The notes under the pieces: model-generated | Seen by the model: only the letters and a program-made list of their open reading frames with translations | Told to the model about the DNA's origin: nothing | Databases searched by the model: none | Position numbers and translations under genes: made by a program | In this document: positions 20,755 to 29,727 of the stretch, piece by piece | Numbering within the stretch: the stretch's first letter is position 1 | Layout: every line of letters begins with the position of its first letter | Source: a virus | Length of the DNA: 43,549 nt | Strand: one strand, 5' to 3' | IMG/VR virus record: IMGVR_UViG_3300036845_000448 | Span: 1 to 43,549 of that record

Positions 20755-22917
20755 TCATTCGTTCACTACTTTAAAGTTGTGAGTCTTCGCCCACTGAATC
20801 ATCGGGCCAGCGTCATTGTGCGGGTGTACGTTCCTCCAAACGTTCGCGTCCCAGGTCGCGCCTTTTCCGTCTGCCGTTGCCGATACTCCTTTTGGTGTTG
20901 CGGCGGCGGGGGCTGGTCGGGCGGCTGGTGCGGCTCCGGCTGCGGCTGGTGCGGGTGTTGCAGCTACTCCGGCGCGGCTCAGAATCTCGTCTCCTCCCGG
21001 TAGTTTCTTTAGCGTGTCGATGGATTCCGGCGTGAGGAGCTGGTAGTTTTTCCCCGGCGTATTTAATCCCTCTTGGAGCTGGCGGTTGATAATTCCCAGT
21101 CTCGAAGCCAGCATGTGCGCGCGGGTTCTGAATCCTCCCTCTTGCGCGGATCGCGGCTCATTGATTCCCGCGTGTTGGCGATATTGATTCACTTCCGTCT
21201 GCGTCGGCGCGCCTCCCTTGAATACGCGCGCCATCTCGCTCGCCACGCCTTCGTTCGCGTCTTCGTACCCGCCGTAGGCTCCCTTTACTTCCTTGTCTCC
21301 GAATCCCGCTGTCATGTGATATTGCTGTTGCGCCCAGTTAGTCGCGGGGTACTCGCCGGGGTTAACCTGCTGCATCCGGTCCCACATCTCCCCCATGTGC
21401 TGAATCGTGAGGTTGAGCGCGTTGCGGCTGTTCGCAATCTTGCCGTCTCCGGTTGCGCTCTTAACCACGTCCCGGCGCGATTCATAATGCGCGCTGTCCC
21501 AATCGGGATAGACAGAGGAAACAAGTTCAAGGAACGGGCCGCGCTCTTTACCGCGCGGGAGTTCCTTGCTCTCGTCTGCGAGATAGTTCCCGAAACGTCG
21601 GACCAGGTTGGCTTGTCCGGCTGGGAGTCCGTCTAAAACCTGCTGGCCTTGCGGCGTCGGCTGCTTGGTGATCTGGCCGATGAATCCCTGATCGTCCGAG
21701 GATATGGGTGTTGCTCCTTTGGGTAACGTGGAAAGAAGAGGGTTCCCCTCCCCTGCGCCTTCCTTGCCTTTTAGCGTCTCTTCATTGCTGAGCTGCGTCT
21801 TGTACTGCTGCCAGAGTCCGGCTTTCTTCGTGGGATTGGTCTCCTGTCGCCATGCATCAAGCGTCTTGCCGGAGGTATCGAGCGGCTTCGCGTCTGGCCC
21901 TTTCTCATCCTTTTCCGCGCTGGCGAAGTCCTTGAGGTTGCCGTAGAAATTCTTCATCATGGCGATATTGTGGTTGTTAATGTTCTCCACCGTATCCGCG
22001 TTTACAGGGGCTATTTCACTCTTCAGAGTCGGCTTCCCATCGTCGTCTTTGCCGATATAAAAAGAGTCCATCGGCTGAGTGTTTCTGCGCTCCTCCCATG
22101 ATCGGTCTGTCAGTACCATGTGGAGCTTGTGGTCCGGTGCAACCACTGGCCTGAGTACCTGATTACTCTTCCCTAAAAAGGCATCCATCGCGCCGGGATT
22201 CTTCTTCGCAACGTTCATCGCTGCGTTCGGGTCAGAGGGGTCAATCGGGCCTAAATCTTCGGCGTTCGGACTGGTCTGAAGCGTCTTCAAATACTTGCCC
22301 AAAACGTCCGCTGAAGCTTGGTTAAATTGCAGGTCATTCAGCTTGCCTTGCTGGGCCAGCATGTAGGTCTCTTGGGTCAGGTGAATCCGGTTCGCTTTGG
22401 CCAGTAATTGCTTGTTGCTGAAGTCCACGGATTGCTGTGCTTCCTGCTTGTCTTGCTGGGGCTTTTGGAGTCCATATTGCGTCCCTGCTGCGGCGGCTCT
22501 TGCGGCTCCCCCTGGGCCTTGCGAATTGGCTAGTCCTTGGGCGGCTCCCCCCAGTGCGGCGGCGGCGATTCTCCCCCACTTTTCAGTCTCCGTGGCGGGG
22601 ACTGCTTGGAGGGTCATGCTCCCGTCTTTATCGGGGATCATTTTTAGGGTTGTTCCGCCTCCCAGAGCTGTCGAAACCGCATGGAGCGCGCGGCCTATCC
22701 AGTTCAAATGCTCCCCCACGTCGGGCGGGGTCGGGGTGGAGGGTGGCTGGGCGTCAGACGCGGAGCCAGGAGCCAGCATGTTCGCGGCGGCGGCGGACTG
22801 GCTGGGGTCAACAGCCGACGCGGGATTAATCATGGAGGTTCCATCGTCGGGCGGCGGCGTCGCTGTCGGCGGCGTGGCTGGCTGCGAAGTAAGGGGATTG
22901 ATACTGTCTTCTGCCAT
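20755..22917 (-). CDS. Large internal virion protein (T7 gp15 position)
   Basis: 720 residues from ATG 22917 with TAGGAGG. The first 70 residues are a Pro/Ser/Thr/Ala-rich, probably disordered arm, followed by Ala/Gly-rich segments (GRIAAAALGGAAQGLANSQG, about 113-132) and then long helical stretches with many Gln. The length and position match T7 gp15 (747 residues), part of the ejectosome that spans the envelope. No enzymatic motif. The assignment rests on gene order and overall composition. Confidence 0.65.
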   Translation of the reverse strand: MAEDSINPLTSQPATPPTATPPPDDGTSMINPASAVDPSQSAAAANMLAPGSASDAQPPSTPTPPDVGEHLNWIGRALHAVSTALGGGTTLKMIPDKDGSMTLQAVPATETEKWGRIAAAALGGAAQGLANSQGPGGAARAAAAGTQYGLQKPQQDKQEAQQSVDFSNKQLLAKANRIHLTQETYMLAQQGKLNDLQFNQASADVLGKYLKTLQTSPNAEDLGPIDPSDPNAAMNVAKKNPGAMDAFLGKSNQVLRPVVAPDHKLHMVLTDRSWEERRNTQPMDSFYIGKDDDGKPTLKSEIAPVNADTVENINNHNIAMMKNFYGNLKDFASAEKDEKGPDAKPLDTSGKTLDAWRQETNPTKKAGLWQQYKTQLSNEETLKGKEGAGEGNPLLSTLPKGATPISSDDQGFIGQITKQPTPQGQQVLDGLPAGQANLVRRFGNYLADESKELPRGKERGPFLELVSSVYPDWDSAHYESRRDVVKSATGDGKIANSRNALNLTIQHMGEMWDRMQQVNPGEYPATNWAQQQYHMTAGFGDKEVKGAYGGYEDANEGVASEMARVFKGGAPTQTEVNQYRQHAGINEPRSAQEGGFRTRAHMLASRLGIINRQLQEGLNTPGKNYQLLTPESIDTLKKLPGGDEILSRAGVAATPAPAAAGAAPAARPAPAAATPKGVSATADGKGATWDANVWRNVHPHNDAGPMIQWAKTHNFKVVNE

Positions 22918-22926
22918 GATCGCCTC

Positions 22927-23553
22927 CTAAGGTACGGCCTTTCCGAAGAGTCCGCCTGCTCCGGTGGCGGCTCCGGCTACGGAGCCAAGCGCGCCGAAGG
23001 CTGCTCCCCACGGGGCGAAGGCGGATGCGGCTTCCGCAGTCGCGGAGGTCGAAGCGGCTGAACCTGCTCCGGTGGCTTGTCCCGAATATGCGTTTGGGTT
23101 GATTAGTCCGGCTGTGGAGCCTAGAACGCTGGCGGCGGTATTCCAGTTTTGGTAGCCCTGCGCGTAGTTCGCCTGGGTGATCTGGTTCTCCCCCTGAGCG
23201 CGCTGGGCGGCGGCGGCGGTGGTGTTCTGGGCCAGAATGTTCGAGCTAACGCTAGACGGTAGAAGGGTATTGCCTCCCCCTCGGGCGGCTAAGAGCTGGG
23301 CGGTGGCCTTCTGTGCCTGGGCGTAGTCGGTGGCCACTCCCTCGGTATTCTGGGTCCGCAGGGCGGTGTCCTCGGAGGGGCTGAACCCGGTCTGCGAAGG
23401 TCCAGCCTGAAGGATTGGCAGGTAAGCGGAGGTCAGCGCGCCCGTAATCGCCTGTTGCTGGCCGAAAATGGACGTGTACTGGTCGGTAAGCGTCTGGTAA
23501 AACTGCTTTTGCTCGGCGGTGATTTCTGTCTGGTCTGAATTTGTTCCGCACAT
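22927..23553 (-). CDS. Internal virion protein (T7 gp14 position)
   Basis: 208 residues. The start MCGT resembles other internal virion core proteins. A Gln/Thr-rich helical region (about 10-130) is followed by an Ala/Gly-rich, mildly hydrophobic C-terminus (AFAPWGAAFGALGSVAGA, about 178-195). T7 gp14 has 196 residues and lies in the same place before gp15. In T7 this protein enters the outer membrane at DNA ejection. The assignment is by synteny and composition. Confidence 0.65.
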   Translation of the reverse strand: MCGTNSDQTEITAEQKQFYQTLTDQYTSIFGQQQAITGALTSAYLPILQAGPSQTGFSPSEDTALRTQNTEGVATDYAQAQKATAQLLAARGGGNTLLPSSVSSNILAQNTTAAAAQRAQGENQITQANYAQGYQNWNTAASVLGSTAGLINPNAYSGQATGAGSAASTSATAEAASAFAPWGAAFGALGSVAGAATGAGGLFGKAVP

Positions 23554-23564
23554 TTGCCCCTGTC

Positions 23565-24053
23565 CTACCTTCCTAACCCGTTTGTGGGAACACTCCCCAT
23601 ACTCTCAGGCTGTATTTCTTTGGTCGGATTGGTGCCTAGCTTCAAGCTGAGGAGTCCCGGCGTCTCCGCGAACCCAAGGTGGCGTTTTGCAAAATCGTGC
23701 AATTCTGGGCCTTCTGTATCAAAGAAGACTTCCCTGAATCGGTTGTGAGTCAGCATCGCGGCAAACCACGCCAGTCCCTCAATTAGAGCGAGTCCGTTCT
23801 TCCGCTTCGCGCGAAGGTCTCCGGCGTCGGTGAACTGGATCGCCACGCGGACGGCGGCGGCGGTCTTGAAATAGAAGACAATCCGCTCCCCCTCTTCGAG
23901 AGCCCATGCCTCCTCCCCAGGTTGGAGTGACAGAAAGAAGTCCGGCGTCATACAGTCCCGGTGGTACTCGTCCGTCGCTATCAAGTGCTCCAAGTAGGCT
24001 CTGTCCCGCTCGGTGACGGCGCGGACGGTGTAGGGTCCGAAGGTGAATATCAC
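23565..24053 (-). CDS. GNAT-like protein in the T7 gp13 position
   Basis: 162 residues from GTG 24053, overlapping the previous stop. The strand-helix pattern YTVRAVTERDRAYLEHLI, then RVAIQFTDAGDLRAKRKNGL, LIEGLAWFAAMLTHNRFREV and AKRHLGFAETPG, follows the GNAT acetyltransferase core. The acetyl-CoA loop motif (Q/R-x-x-G-x-G/A) is not evident, so it may be non-catalytic. T7 gp13 (138 residues), in the same place between the tail tube and internal proteins, is also related to acetyltransferases. Role inferred: minor particle-assembly factor. Confidence 0.6.
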   Translation of the reverse strand: MIFTFGPYTVRAVTERDRAYLEHLIATDEYHRDCMTPDFFLSLQPGEEAWALEEGERIVFYFKTAAAVRVAIQFTDAGDLRAKRKNGLALIEGLAWFAAMLTHNRFREVFFDTEGPELHDFAKRHLGFAETPGLLSLKLGTNPTKEIQPESMGSVPTNGLGR

Positions 24054-24289
24054 GCCTTGGCTCCTTTCCCGACTGGCAAAATCCTCTGCTGGGGTAGGTT
24101 CTGGCCGCTATAAAACTGCCGATTGAAAGCGTCTCCCGTGGATGCCATCAGGGGCATTGACGCGACCATAAAAGGACTCCTCCCCAGAAGGTCCAAAGGT
24201 GCCGGAGTCTGGGCCTTCGCGGGAGCTCCAGGAGGGGTCCGGTCCCATCCCTCCATGCTCGGCTTTGCGGACTGTTTTATGGTGGGCAT
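24050..24289 (-). CDS. Small hypothetical virion-operon protein
   Basis: 79 residues from ATG 24289 that overlaps the stop of the large tail protein (TAATG), with CAGGAG upstream. It is rich in Pro, Ala, Met and Lys (PSMEGWDRTPPGAPAKAQTP) and probably extended. It sits between the tail tube protein and the GNAT-like gene. It could be a small connector or assembly peptide. No family recognised. Confidence 0.6.
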   Translation of the reverse strand: MPTIKQSAKPSMEGWDRTPPGAPAKAQTPAPLDLLGRSPFMVASMPLMASTGDAFNRQFYSGQNLPQQRILPVGKGAKA

Positions 24290-26799
24290 TACTGGCTCCT
24301 GAACTCCTTCCAAGTCTGACCAAAAATGGTGAACGCCAGTAGCTCATTCGGGGCGTCTTCTGCTGGCCAAGAAACCCTCATCTGGAAGTGTCTGCACCAT
24401 GCCGTTTGCTGCTTCTGCGCGAAGTGGTATCTATCGCTGAAAAGTGACATGCTTGGGGGAAGATTTACGGGATCTTGGCGGGTACGATTCAGGCTCTCAA
24501 ATGGGACTTCTGAGGATGGCTTAATCTCCCCTAAAAGTAGGGCGAGTCCGGCGCGTGTTCCGACGCGCACGGACTCTAGGGTGATGAAAGTTAAAGCGGC
24601 TAATTCTCCCGGCTGGGCGAGCACAATATTGCCGAAGTCTGTCTCTACCGGGAAGGCGATTCCATTGTCTGTATTTACGCTTCTGTCGCGCTGAAAAATA
24701 GGGGCGGTTCCACTCCTGCAACCGATCAATAAACGCCACTGGCCGGGGGTTACTTCGACGCTCTGAATGGCTCCGATTCCCGGTACTTGCGCCTGTGTAC
24801 TCCAACTGGTTCCCTGCTCCGGCGCGGAGTTGTTATTCATGCGATACCATCCGGTCTTTGTATCCCCCACATAGAGCGCGGAATCGCGGCTGGACTGGTT
24901 GTGAAAAGTCACATAACTAGAGGCTGAATCGTAGTCATTTTCCAGTAAATCCGCGATGGGATAACCCACGTCAATAATCCCGGCTGAGGGGTCCAGAGAG
25001 ATGAGCTGGCTGTTGCCCATAAGCATGAAAGCGGCGGTCTTATTCGTGGTGAAACAGTCATACGATCGGAGTGGTAATTGCTCAATAAAAACAACCATAT
25101 AAAGCGGGTCGGAGCTGGTCGCGCTGCCTAGAATCATGTACGCATCCCGCACCGTCAGAACCATCATTCCAAGCGGCGTAACCCAGAATCTCGTGATCTT
25201 GGACTGGCAGGTAAAGAAGGTATCGAAGCCTGAGTTTCCGCTCGATCCGCTGGCCACGGCATCGGGTCCGCTCGATATCCAAACCACGTTTTCCACGGCG
25301 GCGAAGATGCGGCCAAGATGGTATCCCAGACACGTCGCTCCGGCTGGTAACGGCGTCCCCTCGCCTCCTACTAAAGCCTGAATCTCGGGGTTCAATGCGC
25401 TATCCGGCTTGGTGTCGATGTACGTCCACGTAACCCCTGCGCCGGGGTTCGCGATGGTGTCCAGAAGGAGGAAAGTGGAGCCTCCCTGTGCGGTGCGGTA
25501 AATCGGGATTGTGTCAATGGGCGGGTCGGCTGTCCCGACTCCCTGAATCACCACCTGGCCGCCTTTGATAACGGTGACTGGTACGCTCGGCGGGGACATT
25601 TCGCTAAGGTCGGTATTGGTTGAGTCTTGGTAGGCGTAGCCATACTGGACGGCGGCTGTCGCGCCTGCGGCGAAGTTCCCTACGTTCTGCCAAACAATCG
25701 TCCCGTCGAAGGTGTATGCGCCTAACAGAGTTTGCCAGGGTGCCGGAGGGGTGGCTGCGCTCTTACCACACTGAAGAATCTGTTGCAGGTAGCCGTTAGA
25801 ATCAACAATCGTGTCAGCTCCTACGATGGCGGTTGTGGGTCCAATGTCCGGCCAGTAAAGCAGGTTCCCCATGTTCTTCCACGTCGTTCCTCCGTCCCCG
25901 GTTATTGATCCCACTCCTGCAACCCAGTTAGGCGCGCTGGCTCCGCTCTGGCCCTGCGTTTGGCAGTAGAAGAGGGTCGCAATGTTGAGCCCCTGTGCGT
26001 TGAGGACGGAGCCTACAACTGCATCCCCGAACTGATAGGCATGATTCGCAGTCCAGCCCGAAGCTCCCATGTTCTGCCACTCAACGGAACCATCAGGCGT
26101 TCCTCCCAGCGGAGCCGTCGTCCACACGGGAGCTTGAGCCCCAGTTGTTCCGAAGGTAGTCACGCGCTCTAGGAAATTGTTGGGGTCCTCGATGGTGAGC
26201 CCCTGGGTTTCTGTTGTGCTGTAGGCCGTCAAAGGCTTCCATGAGGCGTAGGTGTTGGGCCTCGGCTGCTGGGTTACAGTCGGCGCGGTGGTCGGCGCGG
26301 GGATTCCCCAATCTGTAACTTTTCCGGTTGCATAATTCCACTGCTTGTTGTCGATGCCATTGGTGAAGTAGAGCGTGTTGCCTACGCCTAGAAAGTAGGT
26401 CGAACCTGCGCCGGGAGTCTTGGTAAAAACGGAGGTTGCATTGGGCGCGGTCACGTCCCAAACGTCCGTGTTTGTGTCGGCCATCACGCGGATTAGTTCG
26501 CTGGTCAGCGTGAACGTGTTAAAGCTGTACCATCGCGTGATCGGATGCATGAGCGTGGGGTTGTATACGCTGCTGCCGGGTCTGCGGATGAGGGTGAGCC
26601 GTGAGCTGATTTCGCTGTTGAATCCGCCAAAGATGGAATCCTGCCGTCCCATCCCGTAGTGCTCCATGTAGTCGCTCGTCGCGGCGTCGCGCAACAAGCT
26701 GCGGTTTGTCCAGAGTCCGGTAAAAATCCGGTTCGTGTTGAGTGGCGCGAAGTTGGTTGGCTCCGCTCCGGCTCCGGCCATGACAAGGGCGTTAGGCAT
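24289..26799 (-). CDS. Tail tubular protein B-like (T7 gp12 position)
   Basis: 836 residues, start overlapping the upstream stop (TGATG). T7 gp12 has 794 residues and the same genome position. The N-terminal region NTNRIFTGLWTNRSLLRDAA (about 22-41), followed by beta-propeller-like strands with repeated Gly/Trp turns, resembles podovirus nozzle proteins. Between about 180 and 400 are three or more repeats with P-x-W and GTTGAQAP/GQSGASAP motifs, each ending D-G-x-x-x-W-x-N-x-G. These look like inserted carbohydrate-binding-type modules. Expected role: tail nozzle. Confidence 0.7.
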   Translation of the reverse strand: MPNALVMAGAGAEPTNFAPLNTNRIFTGLWTNRSLLRDAATSDYMEHYGMGRQDSIFGGFNSEISSRLTLIRRPGSSVYNPTLMHPITRWYSFNTFTLTSELIRVMADTNTDVWDVTAPNATSVFTKTPGAGSTYFLGVGNTLYFTNGIDNKQWNYATGKVTDWGIPAPTTAPTVTQQPRPNTYASWKPLTAYSTTETQGLTIEDPNNFLERVTTFGTTGAQAPVWTTAPLGGTPDGSVEWQNMGASGWTANHAYQFGDAVVGSVLNAQGLNIATLFYCQTQGQSGASAPNWVAGVGSITGDGGTTWKNMGNLLYWPDIGPTTAIVGADTIVDSNGYLQQILQCGKSAATPPAPWQTLLGAYTFDGTIVWQNVGNFAAGATAAVQYGYAYQDSTNTDLSEMSPPSVPVTVIKGGQVVIQGVGTADPPIDTIPIYRTAQGGSTFLLLDTIANPGAGVTWTYIDTKPDSALNPEIQALVGGEGTPLPAGATCLGYHLGRIFAAVENVVWISSGPDAVASGSSGNSGFDTFFTCQSKITRFWVTPLGMMVLTVRDAYMILGSATSSDPLYMVVFIEQLPLRSYDCFTTNKTAAFMLMGNSQLISLDPSAGIIDVGYPIADLLENDYDSASSYVTFHNQSSRDSALYVGDTKTGWYRMNNNSAPEQGTSWSTQAQVPGIGAIQSVEVTPGQWRLLIGCRSGTAPIFQRDRSVNTDNGIAFPVETDFGNIVLAQPGELAALTFITLESVRVGTRAGLALLLGEIKPSSEVPFESLNRTRQDPVNLPPSMSLFSDRYHFAQKQQTAWCRHFQMRVSWPAEDAPNELLAFTIFGQTWKEFRSQ

Positions 26800-27518
26800 C
26801 AGGAGTTACCCCGCGCTTGCGTCCCTTGCTGGACTGTCATCTGTTCGCGTCCCTGCTGGCCTAGCAGCTCAAGGAAATTGCCTAAGAAGATGTTGCGCTG
26901 GGTCGCGGTCAATCCGTCTTGCGCTCCGAGTAGGTGGCTTGCGAACTTCCCCAGAAAAATAGGCGCGCGCGCGTCTTTGGTGAGGAGCGAAACGAATCCG
27001 AGAAAACCCCAGTCGTAGATGTAGCTGAGATGATCGGGGATCGGAGACCAGGTGTTAGCAAGCGAACTCATCAACACCGGCGCGCGCTGATAGCTTCCGT
27101 CGATGCCATATGCAACGTCTGGGAGAGTGTTGAGTCTGAGCGTCACGTTGCCATCGGTGTCAATCTCGTTCATGGCTGCGCTCGATGGCCTCTTCTCCAC
27201 TGCCTCTGAAGCCAGCGTTTGAACCACGGTGATTTCAGTTACTTTCCCCGTGGGATCGGTGAGCCAGAGTTTTTCGATGAAGTGAAAATCGGAGAGAAGG
27301 ATCAAGTAGTCCTGTCCCCAGCTGGTCGCGGTGGGGCTCAAGTCATAGTGAAACGTGCCACGGTTCCACGGCCATTTGAACGGCGGTCCCAGCATCGTTT
27401 GCTTGGTGATGTTCGCGGCGGAAACGGCTGGCTCGTTGTTCGAGATGTTCACAGGCTGATAGCCGATGAAGGGCATGGAGAACAATGCGCTGGCTGCGAT
27501 ATTCCGCGTTGTACTCAT
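26799..27518 (-). CDS. Tail adaptor protein, tail tubular A-like (T7 gp11 position)
   Basis: 239 residues. The segment FKWPWNRGTFHYDLSP then WGQDYLILLSDFHFIEKLWL (about 47-86) parallels the upstream gene (FPWKWNRLKILPFPLI ... QQDYATLAL). The two therefore look like paralogues. The position before the large nozzle-like protein matches T7 gp11 (196 residues). Expected to connect portal and tail tube. The start has GGAG eleven bases upstream. Assignment by synteny and the shared pattern; no direct homology claim to gp11. Confidence 0.6.
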   Translation of the reverse strand: MSTTRNIAASALFSMPFIGYQPVNISNNEPAVSAANITKQTMLGPPFKWPWNRGTFHYDLSPTATSWGQDYLILLSDFHFIEKLWLTDPTGKVTEITVVQTLASEAVEKRPSSAAMNEIDTDGNVTLRLNTLPDVAYGIDGSYQRAPVLMSSLANTWSPIPDHLSYIYDWGFLGFVSLLTKDARAPIFLGKFASHLLGAQDGLTATQRNIFLGNFLELLGQQGREQMTVQQGTQARGNS

Positions 27519-27521
27519 CTC

Positions 27522-28532
27522 TCATCTCCAACCGTAGCGATATGGATACGGGCCGGGGTCCGTCGTGTAGCTCGGTGACATTACGCTCTTGTCGGGGAAG
27601 AATCCTTTGCTCTCGTCTTCTCTGTCGTTCTTCACCGTCTCAGCGGCCATCGCTTCCAGCCACTCTTTTTTCATCAGGGGATAGCGCGCTTTGACGGCGG
27701 GGTTCGCACTATAGCGGTGGGCGTAGGCTACGCATCCATCGCGGAACCACTTCTCCTCGTCGTCGGGTACGGGGTCAATGTATTGCTTCAGCTTTGTGAA
27801 GCTCGGAGCCTTCTTCTGTCCCCACAAGCGCGCCAACCAAACTTGTCCTCCGCTGGGCGGCATCGGGTTGAATCGGAACCCTTGCGCGTCTGGATCGGCT
27901 ACGGTCCATTCGCAAGTCCCGTCCGTGATGATCTGACCGATAGGCCAGGTATCCGGCTGTGGAGCTGGCCCTGTCCACGGTGGCGCAACTGGGGGAGTGT
28001 CCCCAGTGACTCCAAATTTCGTGAGTACCAGAATGTTCCCCGCGTTGTCGGTGATGTTCGTGCAAGGATTCTCCGGCACGTCCACGGCTCCAATCGGCCA
28101 GATGTAAGTCTTCTGCGCTCCCGGCCAGGTGCCTTGTTCGAGGTCGCGGTTATAGAACCAACAAAACTGATACGGGAATCCGCCTTGCACGTTGCTCATC
28201 TGCAAATCACGGACTGCGTATATCGGCCATGTTGGAGGAGGAAACATCGAATTGTTTATATCGACGCGGAGACCGTTTTCGAGCCATCCCAATCCCTTGA
28301 GCGCGAGAGTTGCGTAGTCCTGTTGGAGCGAGATGAGAGGGAAGGGAAGAATCTTCAGACGGTTCCACTTCCACGGGAATCGGACGCCAAGCAGCTCCTT
28401 CATCACATCGTTTCCGATAGTGATAGCTGGCTCGTCTGCCCATCCTCCCGTGTGATCGAGGACAGTTTGAATGTCCCCAATCGTTGAGATGGAGTCCATC
28501 ACGTCCTGTAACTGGATCGTTGAATTTCCCAC
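27522..28532 (-). CDS. Putative head-tail adaptor protein, paralogue of the next gene
   Basis: 336 residues from GTG 28532 with the site GGGGGAAGG. The N-terminal half carries the W-x-WNR ... QDY pattern shared with the gene at 26799 (about 53-76). The middle contains Pro/Trp-rich loops with D-G-T-x-x-W (about 206-211) like the repeats in the tail nozzle protein. A helical C-terminal part (about 240-310) follows. It lies between capsid and tail genes, so it is likely a head-tail connector or inner-tail protein. Confidence 0.6.
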   Translation of the reverse strand: MGNSTIQLQDVMDSISTIGDIQTVLDHTGGWADEPAITIGNDVMKELLGVRFPWKWNRLKILPFPLISLQQDYATLALKGLGWLENGLRVDINNSMFPPPTWPIYAVRDLQMSNVQGGFPYQFCWFYNRDLEQGTWPGAQKTYIWPIGAVDVPENPCTNITDNAGNILVLTKFGVTGDTPPVAPPWTGPAPQPDTWPIGQIITDGTCEWTVADPDAQGFRFNPMPPSGGQVWLARLWGQKKAPSFTKLKQYIDPVPDDEEKWFRDGCVAYAHRYSANPAVKARYPLMKKEWLEAMAAETVKNDREDESKGFFPDKSVMSPSYTTDPGPYPYRYGWR

Positions 28533-28547
28533 GCCTTCCCCCTCGGT

Positions 28548-28564
28548 AACGTACTGTGTACGTT
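28548..28564. other. Short inverted repeat with flanking T-tract (plus strand)
   Basis: AACGTAC (28548-28554) and GTACGTT (28558-28564) form a 7-bp stem around TGT, followed by TTTATTT on the plus strand. It lies in the 33-bp gap between two minus-strand genes. For minus-strand transcripts the A-rich tract precedes the stem, so it is not an ordinary terminator there. It may be a binding site or stop antisense transcription. Confidence 0.5.
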
Positions 28565-28565
28565 T

Positions 28566-29150
28566 TTATTTCGGTCCCTGTCCCTGCGCGGCTGCGACCT
28601 GTGCTCTGTCGCGTTTCGCGCGCGCGTCCATCTCGCCTTTGAGCGCGGCTTTCTTCTTCGCTGGGTCGGTGGAGTTTTCAAAGGTTTCCTTCGCGGCCTC
28701 GCGCTGCTCCTCTGCGGTGGCCGGATCGCCTTGAGGAAACCCAAGTTTTTCTTTGAGGTCGGCGGCTTGCTTCATCTGCATATCCGCCATCTCGGAGTTA
28801 TAGTCCGCCTGGGCGTCGCGTTCGGCTTCCAGCTCCTCGACGCGTTCTGAGTGAGCCTTCGGCTCCGGTGGCCAGTCAACGATATTGCGGTCTCGCGTGG
28901 CATTGGCCTTCTCGCCACTGCCAGCTCCGCGCGGTTGCGTCTGCGGCTGCTGCGGTGCGTCTGTCATGGTGGGTCTCCTTCGTGCTGGTTTGTGGCGCGC
29001 TTGGGTTGCTTCTCTCATCCGTTGCGGGATGGATTTTTTGGAGCTGCTGGGTCGCGTGGCCCTACGCATCCGCTCAGCGGTGGAGACGCGCGGCGGTGGC
29101 TTCTTCGCTGGCGCCTTCTTCTTCGCTGGCTTGGCGTGGGCCTTCGGCAT
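28566..29150 (-). CDS. Basic histone-like N-terminus plus acidic helical protein, with internal start
   Basis: 194 residues from an ATG overlapping the upstream stop (TAATG). Residues 1-61 are extremely basic with H1-like repeats (AKPAKKKAPAKKPPP; SSSKKSIPQRMREA) and probably bind DNA. The rest is charged and helical, a scaffold- or chaperone-like composition. At residue 62 an internal Met (position 28967) has an excellent AAGGAG site seven bases upstream, so a shorter 133-residue acidic/helical product is likely made too. It follows the major capsid gene. Possible roles are DNA condensation or packaging support. Confidence 0.65.
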   Translation of the reverse strand: MPKAHAKPAKKKAPAKKPPPRVSTAERMRRATRPSSSKKSIPQRMREATQARHKPARRRPTMTDAPQQPQTQPRGAGSGEKANATRDRNIVDWPPEPKAHSERVEELEAERDAQADYNSEMADMQMKQAADLKEKLGFPQGDPATAEEQREAAKETFENSTDPAKKKAALKGEMDARAKRDRAQVAAAQGQGPK

Positions 29151-29620
29151 TACGCGGCCTCGGTGTCGATCGGAGTGAAGCTGAACAGCGTCGTACCACT
29201 GGGCTCGTTGTCGGTGGGCAGGTTCAAGGCGCGGCGGTACTCTGTCAGGTCTTCTTTGTATTTCGCCTTCTGCTCCGGTGTTGCCTTCTTCGGTAGAGCT
29301 GCTGGCGGCTCCCAGACGTTTCCGCATCGCTGGCACACAACAATCGTGACGCCATGAGAAAGGGTGTGCGTGACCACGGCATAGTTCGCATCGTTGCCCT
29401 GGTATATCTGCGCTGTACCTTTCCCGCCTTTGCGGTGAACACAAGCGGCCTTAATCTGCGCCTGATTCGCGGCGTCGCGTTTCAAGCTCAGTTCAATCGC
29501 TCTGACTCGATTCGCGCGTGATGCGCGAACCATCTTGCGGTCCTCTGCGGCCTCGCGCGCCTCTTGGAGCTGCAAGTCTTCCAGTTCCTCCATGATTTGC
29601 TTTCTGTCCTGTGCTGGCAT
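29150..29620 (-). CDS. Zinc-finger protein in the capsid region
   Basis: 156 residues from ATG 29620 with GAGGAGGGA. The first 55 residues are a charged helix (IMEELEDLQLQEAREAAEDR). A treble-clef-like zinc site follows: ACVHRKGGKG at about 59-68 and CQRCGNVW at about 95-102. The rest contains a basic helix and a short tail. It lies directly after the major capsid gene, separated by 107 bp with strong secondary structure. No family recognised; a role as a head accessory protein is inferred from position. Confidence 0.6.
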   Translation of the reverse strand: MPAQDRKQIMEELEDLQLQEAREAAEDRKMVRASRANRVRAIELSLKRDAANQAQIKAACVHRKGGKGTAQIYQGNDANYAVVTHTLSHGVTIVVCQRCGNVWEPPAALPKKATPEQKAKYKEDLTEYRRALNLPTDNEPSGTTLFSFTPIDTEAA

Positions 29621-29647
29621 AAATCCCTCCTCGTGGCTGTTGGGTGG

Positions 29648-29675
29648 GAGAGGGGTGATGAGCAATCCCCCTCTC
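29648..29675 (-). terminator. Attenuator-like stem-loop after the major capsid gene
   Basis: GAGAGGGG (29648-29655) pairs with CCCCTCTC (29668-29675) across a 12-nt loop. A second possible pairing (CATCACG with CGTGATG) lies between it and the capsid stop. No T-tract. Such structures after capsid genes often lower downstream expression or protect the capsid mRNA. Confidence 0.5.
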
Positions 29676-29727
29676 GCCTCCACTCATCACGGCATCGCCC
29701 TCCCTTGAGCGTGGCGTGATGAAGCGT

